From positions 1-10,870 of the forward strand of contig USGZ01000026.1 of assembly GCA_900554265.1 (NCBI GenBank): a DNA stretch of 10,870 nt. Direction: 5' to 3'. Within the stretch, counting starts at the first letter, position 1. Every line of letters starts with the position of its first letter. Shown in pieces: positions 6,530-10,870 of the stretch. A program made the position numbers and the translations under genes. Source of the DNA: an uncultured Porphyromonadaceae bacterium (lineage in GTDB: Bacteria > Bacteroidota > Bacteroidia > Bacteroidales > Muribaculaceae). The notes beneath the pieces were generated by a model. It saw nothing but the letters and a program-made list of their open reading frames with translations, was not told the origin of the DNA and made no database searches.

Positions 6530-8395
6530 ATGAACAAATTCAGCACAATGTTCGTCGGCCTCGGAGCTATCGCCATGATGGCTTCCTGCTCCAACGACGA
6601 ACCGGCCAACAACGGCGATACGCCCGACACCCCCAACGGTGACGTGGCCTACATGACCGTAGAGATCAAATCTCCGGAGCGGGAAATCCCCTCCCGAGCC
6701 ACAAGCACTCCCGGCTATGAAGAGAGCGACAAGACTCCTATCGAGCATCAGGTGAGCAGCGTACAGTTCCTCTTCTTCGGGTCCAACGGCGAATATGAGT
6801 TCACCGTGAAGGCCGACGACACCACCTTCAAGCCTGCCGACAACGATGCAACCAACGCCGGAGGCGCCAACGTAGAGTACGTAGGTACCAAGAACGTAAT
6901 CATCCTCGAGAACGTAACCGCCAAGGATCACCCCAACTACGTGATCACCGTTCTCAACGCACCCTCCGACTTCGAAGCCGGCGCAACCATGGCCGAAACC
7001 GCCCTGAAGCTGACCGCTTATGCCACCAGCTTCCCCGCTACGAACGGTCCCGCCACTCCCTTCGTGATGACCACCTCGTCCTTCCTTGGTGCGGTAACCG
7101 GTGCCAACGGCGGCGAACGTCACGACGACACCTATTACTATGCCACCAAGCTCAACAGCAACGACTTCATGACAACCCTCGAAGCCGCTCAGACCAACAC
7201 CAAGCCCGTCGAAATCTACGTAGAGCGTCTTGCCGCCAAGGTTCAGATGAGCGCTGAGGGCGCAACCGAAAACATCGACAACCACACCGTCTACAAAATC
7301 CAGCAGACTCTCGCCGGCGGCGACGACCAGACTTCCGGCGGCGACGCCATCTCCGACGTAGACCTCTATGTCGAAATCCTCGGCTGGGGCCTGAACGCCA
7401 CCACCAAGCAGAGCTATATGGGCAAACAGCTCGACACCACCTGGAGCGACAGCAATCCCTTCGCCGGCTGGAACAACTCCGGCGACTGGCGTTCCTTCTG
7501 GGGCATGTCGTACATCTACGGTCCCAAGTTCAATCAGGACGAACTCCTCTATGAGTCGCCCGCAGCTATCGTTGCCAAGGGCCACACCCTCAACGGCACC
7601 ACGACAAGCTACGAATACTGCTACGAGAACACCAACAATACGAGCATCTTCGAGGAAGTTGCCGACGGTCCTCTGACCCTCGATGGCAATAAGGTTGGCG
7701 TCCACAATGCCAAGGTTACCCACGCCGTTCTCCGCACCCGCGTATATCAGAAGAATGCCGAAGGCCAACTGGAGGCTCCCGAACTGGTTAACTTCCGCGG
7801 CGTTACTTACACCGGCAAATCCTACAAAGCCCTGCTTCTGAACAAGCTCAAAGCCGACGACAACCTCAACTACTGGATCAAAGTCAGCGAAACTGGCGAC
7901 AACATCGACTGGCGTACCGTCAAGTCGACCGACTTCAAGCTCATCCGCAACGAAGCCGCCGGCCACGCTCTCGGCGCAGTCAGCGTAGTACTCAACACCA
8001 CCGAGACCATCTACACCCGCGACGCCGCCGGTAACGGCACTCCCAACCTCAACGCCGAGACCGAGCTCAATGCTGCCCTGGCCGCTGCCTACGACTTCGC
8101 CAAGTATCCCGCAACCGGTACCGACAACGGCGACAGCTTCTACTACATTCCCATCGAGCACCTCGCTTCTACCCCTGGCCAGACCAACGCCGTCGAAGGC
8201 TACTACGGCGTAGTCCGCAACCACTGGTACAAGCTGGTAGTCCGCAGCTTCAGCAAGGTAGGTCATCTGGTATTCGACCCCGAGACCGATAACACCCCCA
8301 TCGTTCCGGACAAGCCCGAAGATCCCAAGTACTTCGTAGGCGCAAGCGTCAACATCCTCTCCTGGAAGGTTGTAAACCAGCCTGTTGACCTCTAA
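6530..8395 (+). CDS. Major fimbrillin, FimA/Mfa1-like pilus subunit lipoprotein
   Basis: The 621-aa product is made as a lipoprotein: hydrophobic signal ending M-M-A-S-C20. R56-A57 (in I-P-S-R-A-T) lies where FimA/Mfa1 precursors of Porphyromonas gingivalis are cut by an arginine-specific protease, freeing the acceptor groove for the next subunit. Fimbrillin signatures follow: VEIYVERLAAKVQM (227-240), F-W-G-M-S-Y-I-Y (323-330), YCYENTNN (363-370), and G-Y-Y-G-V-V-R-N-H-W-Y-K (557-568). The C-terminal strand is NILSWKVVNQPVDL, matching the likely donor strand of this family. It is somewhat longer than Mfa1 (about 560 aa). Valine codons favour GTA here (6 of the first 12) but not in the upstream gene (1 of 12), consistent with high expression or a separate history. 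The gene is bracketed by palindromic repeats and followed by a strong terminator. The start has an A-rich upstream (CACATTATTCAAACT) rather than a Shine-Dalgarno sequence. Confidence 0.88.
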   Translation: MNKFSTMFVGLGAIAMMASCSNDEPANNGDTPDTPNGDVAYMTVEIKSPEREIPSRATSTPGYEESDKTPIEHQVSSVQFLFFGSNGEYEFTVKADDTTFKPADNDATNAGGANVEYVGTKNVIILENVTAKDHPNYVITVLNAPSDFEAGATMAETALKLTAYATSFPATNGPATPFVMTTSSFLGAVTGANGGERHDDTYYYATKLNSNDFMTTLEAAQTNTKPVEIYVERLAAKVQMSAEGATENIDNHTVYKIQQTLAGGDDQTSGGDAISDVDLYVEILGWGLNATTKQSYMGKQLDTTWSDSNPFAGWNNSGDWRSFWGMSYIYGPKFNQDELLYESPAAIVAKGHTLNGTTTSYEYCYENTNNTSIFEEVADGPLTLDGNKVGVHNAKVTHAVLRTRVYQKNAEGQLEAPELVNFRGVTYTGKSYKALLLNKLKADDNLNYWIKVSETGDNIDWRTVKSTDFKLIRNEAAGHALGAVSVVLNTTETIYTRDAAGNGTPNLNAETELNAALAAAYDFAKYPATGTDNGDSFYYIPIEHLASTPGQTNAVEGYYGVVRNHWYKLVVRSFSKVGHLVFDPETDNTPIVPDKPEDPKYFVGASVNILSWKVVNQPVDL

Positions 8396-8446
8396 ACAGC
8401 ACTCCACGTGGATGTCGCGGAACCGCGCAATGCGTTGACAACCAAC

Positions 8447-8473
8447 GGACGCACGGACCGTGCGTCCCTACGG
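8447..8473 (+). repeat. Single-unit palindromic repeat downstream of fimbrillin
   Basis: GGACGCACGG (8447-8456) and CCGTGCGTCC (8458-8467) form a perfect 10-bp palindrome around one central base, followed by the CTACGG tail (8468-8473). The last 16 bases equal positions 1-16, and the unit is a variant of the second unit at 6339-6364. Differences between copies keep the arms paired. Confidence 0.8.
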
Positions 8474-8545
8474 ACGGCGCAACAAAACCGCAACAAGGCG
8501 GCCGACCGCAAACTACATTTCGCAACACCCACCTGAAATTACCAT

Positions 8546-8601
8546 AAGTCTTCAGGGCCGGAAGGGCCTTGAGTCAGGACGGCCCTGAAGACTTCCTTTT
8601 T
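8546..8601 (+). terminator. Strong hairpin terminator after the fimbrillin gene
   Basis: AAGTCTTCAGGGCCG (8546-8560) pairs perfectly with CGGCCCTGAAGACTT (8580-8594) over 15 bp, with a 19-base loop, and is followed by CCTTTTTCTCTCT. This is the form of a rho-independent terminator. It sits between the shaft subunit gene and the anchor gene, and no promoter is visible between it and 8660, so it may act as a partial terminator. Confidence 0.85.
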
Positions 8602-8622
8602 CTCTCTATCTCCTCGAAAACA

Positions 8623-8638
8623 GGCCGCAAGGCCGCAA
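8623..8638 (+). repeat. 8-bp tandem duplication
   Basis: GGCCGCAA occurs twice in direct succession (8623-8630 and 8631-8638), 22 bp before the anchor gene start. Its role, if any, is unknown; it could be chance or part of the leader. Confidence 0.5.
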
Positions 8639-8659
8639 AATTAACTCAACTCGACTTAG

Positions 8660-9721
8660 ATGAAAAACGTCTGTGACATATTCAGGGCATTCTTACTGAC
8701 GCTGCCGGTGTTGGCGTCCGTAGTGCTTACCTCTTGCGACAGCATGATCTACGACGATGAAGGCGACTGTGACCCTTATTACAAGGTGCGCTTTGTCTAC
8801 GACCGCAACCTCAAGTACACCGATGCCTTCGCCGCTGAAGTCAACGAGGTGACCCTCTATATCGTCGACACCGACGGCAATATCGTGTGGCAGAAACACG
8901 AGGCCGGCGACGAACTCAAATCCGGCAGCTATCTTATGGATGTCGAAGGCATCGCTCCCGGCACCTACTCGCTTATCGCGTGGTGCGGCAGCGGCCATAC
9001 CACCGACTTTTCCATTCCCGAAAGCGCCACTAAGCATACACATCTTCAGGCAACCCTCGGGGGCCGCAGCGCGCACGACGAAGGCTGGAACTTCGCAGGT
9101 TCCGCCGTGCGATCGAACTTCCGCGACCTTTACCACGGCAAGCTTATGGATGTGACATTCCCCGATACCCAGGGCACTCACGTATATGAGATTCCCCTGA
9201 CCAAAGATACCAACGACGTCCACGTCGTGCTCCAGCACCTGTCCGGCGATCCCGTCGACGAAACCCAGTTTCTCTTCACCATCGAGGAAGAGAGCGGGCT
9301 GATGGACTGGGACAATACCGTGCTTCCCGACGAGCCCCTGCGCTTCTACGCCCACACCGTCCGCAGCGGTTCCGCAGGCGTCGAAGTTCCGGACATCGAC
9401 GACGGCGAGGACGGCCGCGCACGTGCCGTCACCAATGTTAGTTGCGCCGTGGCCGACTTCCAGGTAAGCCGCATCACGCCCACGCAGCGCAACTTCGTCC
9501 GCATATACCGGAACGACGACCATAGCCTCGTGGCCTCAATTCCGATTGCCGACTATGCCGTCATGGTAAAGGGCGAGCACGCGAAGCTCAGCGACGCCGA
9601 CTACCTCGACTACTGCGACAACTACTCGATGGTACTTTTCCTCGACGACAACGGCCGCTGGTTCGATTCCACGATTTACATCAATTCATGGAAGGTAGTC
9701 ATTAACCATATCGAACAGTAA
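8660..9721 (+). CDS. FimB/Mfa2-family pilus anchor lipoprotein
   Basis: The 353-aa protein has a lipoprotein signal peptide with lipobox L-T-S-C26 and then the FimB/Mfa2-family pattern: D-S-M-I-Y-D-D-E-G-D-C (27-37), Y-K-V-R-F-V-Y-D-R-N-L-K (41-52) and V-N-E-V-T-L-Y-I-V-D (61-70), the opening beta-strands of the first domain. A P-G-T-Y-S-L-I-A-W (100-108) segment is also typical. The second half (about 180-350) is another beta domain ending in Y-I-N-S-W-K-V-V-I. FimB and Mfa2 in P. gingivalis are outer-membrane lipoproteins that anchor the fimbria and limit its length. Unlike the fimbrillin, it shows no clear arginine cleavage site just after the lipid-bearing cysteine, as expected for a subunit that stays attached. 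It is separated from the fimbrillin gene by the terminator, so lower expression is expected. Confidence 0.87.
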   Translation: MKNVCDIFRAFLLTLPVLASVVLTSCDSMIYDDEGDCDPYYKVRFVYDRNLKYTDAFAAEVNEVTLYIVDTDGNIVWQKHEAGDELKSGSYLMDVEGIAPGTYSLIAWCGSGHTTDFSIPESATKHTHLQATLGGRSAHDEGWNFAGSAVRSNFRDLYHGKLMDVTFPDTQGTHVYEIPLTKDTNDVHVVLQHLSGDPVDETQFLFTIEEESGLMDWDNTVLPDEPLRFYAHTVRSGSAGVEVPDIDDGEDGRARAVTNVSCAVADFQVSRITPTQRNFVRIYRNDDHSLVASIPIADYAVMVKGEHAKLSDADYLDYCDNYSMVLFLDDNGRWFDSTIYINSWKVVINHIEQ

Positions 9722-9789
9722 GCCCCGCGCAGCGAACCCCTGACTTAACAGACCGAAATCCTCCTGTCTTACATAACCAATCGAAAGAA

Positions 9790-10870
9790 TTGAAAACGAT
9801 ACGCGACATACTCTTCTCTCTCCTGCTGCCGATGCTTCTGGCTCTGGCGCTGGTGTCGTGTAGCGACAGCGGCACGCCGGACCCCGAGCCCGGAATACCC
9901 GCCCAGGCTTCGGTGGTTCTGCGCATTACGGTAAGCAATTCCGCCGGTGCGGGCGGCTCGCGAGTAACCCCCGAGGGCGACTACGACCGCGGCGAGGGCT
10001 ACGAGAACTATATCGACATAGACGGCGGCAACTTCCGCTTCTATTTCTTCGGAACGGACAACCGCCTTATCGCCCCGCTCGACGTCGACGCCGTAGTGCC
10101 TGTCGAGTCGACATCGTCGTCCAAGACCTATACCGTCTACAGCATGCAGATGGATGAGGCCATCAACGGGCAGGTCAAGATAGTGGCCCTGGCCAACTGG
10201 CCCTCCTACCCGGCAGCCGCAGAGCTTCGTCCCGGCGTAACGACCATCGACGATATCGTCAACCGTACCTACGAGTTCACCCCGGCGAGCATGGAGCTAT
10301 CCTCCAGGAACCTCGTCCCGCTCTACGGCGTTACCAACGCCATGACGCTGGATTATTCCGCAGGCAACACCGCCGACATCGGCACCATCCATATGCTCCG
10401 CGCCTTCGCCAAGGTGGAGGTCGCCGTCAACGACAAGTGCGTCTATCCCCTGGAGTACGTAAAGCTCCAGCGCTACAATACCCGCGGCTACTGCGCTCCC
10501 CGGGGCGTCCGCCGGCAGGACGACTACGTACACAACAGCTACGACCAGGACTATACCGCCGAGCCCTCGATACCCGAGGGCTGCGAGAGCGCCGAGACTT
10601 TCAGCTTCATGGAAGTGACTCCGGGCCGCTGGCTGGCATATATCCCCGAGTACCGCAACGTCGGGCGTCCGGACAATCAGAGATGCCGCATGCTGGTGAA
10701 GTTCAAGGGCAACGGCATCGACGCCGGCGAGGACCTGAGCGAGGACATTCTCTACTTCGCCGTCTACAACCTCAACACATCGCCGAGCGTGCCGCAGACG
10801 CATTTCGACGTTCTGCGCAACGTATGGTACAAGTTCACCGTCAACAAGAACGCAGCCCCGATCGTGCAGG
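9790..10870 (+). CDS. Fimbrillin-like accessory or tip subunit lipoprotein, 3' end cut by window
   Basis: An open frame of 360 codons runs from TTG 9790 off the window end. There is no in-frame ATG between the preceding gene and this TTG; the first in-frame ATG (codon 15) would leave too short a signal, whereas TTG gives a normal lipoprotein signal (K2, R5, hydrophobic 7-22, lipobox L-V-S-C24). The TTG is preceded by CGAAAGAA. The mature part is beta-rich and fimbrillin-like: F-R-F-Y-F-F-G (82-88), V-P-L-Y-G-V-T-N-A-M (176-185), M-L-R-A-F-A-K-V-E-V (202-211) and V-L-R-N-V-W-Y-K-F-T-V (341-351). The last matches V-V-R-N-H-W-Y-K in the major fimbrillin, so both share a fold. R58-V59 could be a maturation site. 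Its position 68 bp after the anchor gene fits the accessory (Mfa3-5/FimC-E-like) subunits of known loci; which one cannot be decided without the rest of the gene. Confidence 0.8.
   Translation, partial: MKTIRDILFSLLLPMLLALALVSCSDSGTPDPEPGIPAQASVVLRITVSNSAGAGGSRVTPEGDYDRGEGYENYIDIDGGNFRFYFFGTDNRLIAPLDVDAVVPVESTSSSKTYTVYSMQMDEAINGQVKIVALANWPSYPAAAELRPGVTTIDDIVNRTYEFTPASMELSSRNLVPLYGVTNAMTLDYSAGNTADIGTIHMLRAFAKVEVAVNDKCVYPLEYVKLQRYNTRGYCAPRGVRRQDDYVHNSYDQDYTAEPSIPEGCESAETFSFMEVTPGRWLAYIPEYRNVGRPDNQRCRMLVKFKGNGIDAGEDLSEDILYFAVYNLNTSPSVPQTHFDVLRNVWYKFTVNKNAAPIVQ

Noticed and set aside
6500..8407. Long open frame on the minus strand (635 codons)
   Set aside because: It mirrors the fimbrillin gene and is a glycine- and valine-rich shadow without any family features.

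Overview
The window looks like a high-GC member of the Bacteroidales. The evidence is the gene content (a FimA/Mfa1-type fimbrillin, a FimB/Mfa2-family anchor, DUF3575 and DUF3868 proteins), A-rich starts without Shine-Dalgarno motifs, lipoprotein signal peptides ending in S-C, and Bacteroidetes-type -7 boxes (TAnnTTTG). I cannot resolve the genus. All confident genes are on the + strand.

Region 1 (89-3230) is a tight four-gene run: two unrecognised proteins (188 and 493 aa, the second with a clear internal duplication), a DUF1963/YwqG-like protein, and a YraN/UPF0102 nuclease-fold protein. Gaps are 11, 3 and 23 bp. The job of the first three is unknown; DUF1963 proteins sometimes act as immunity-like factors, so an accessory role is possible but unproven.

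Region 2 (3231-4205) is regulatory. It holds a 19-T homopolymer, a -7 box, and a gene for a small AraC-family DNA-binding protein with one N-terminal membrane helix and no separate ligand-binding domain. Behind it lies a direct repeat with a 22-bp period, placed where an activator would sit relative to a second perfect -7 box that has no -33 element. A 13-bp interrupted hairpin covers the expected transcript start.

Region 3 (4206-10870, running off the right edge) is a type V (FimA/Mfa1-like) pilus locus. In order it encodes a DUF3575 outer-membrane barrel, a DUF3868/OmpA-like/TPR periplasmic protein, the major fimbrillin lipoprotein, a FimB/Mfa2-type anchor lipoprotein, and a second fimbrillin-like lipoprotein that starts with TTG and is cut by the window end. 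The fimbrillin gene alone is bracketed by copies of a small palindromic repeat (6292-6364 and 8447-8473) and is followed by a strong 15-bp terminator hairpin. No new promoter is visible upstream of either the fimbrillin or the anchor gene. My reading is one activated transcript with RNA structures that protect the fimbrillin cistron and limit read-through into the anchor and accessory genes, giving many shaft subunits per anchor. The palindromic repeat, which shows compensatory base changes between copies, and the membrane-tethered AraC regulator are the least ordinary parts.
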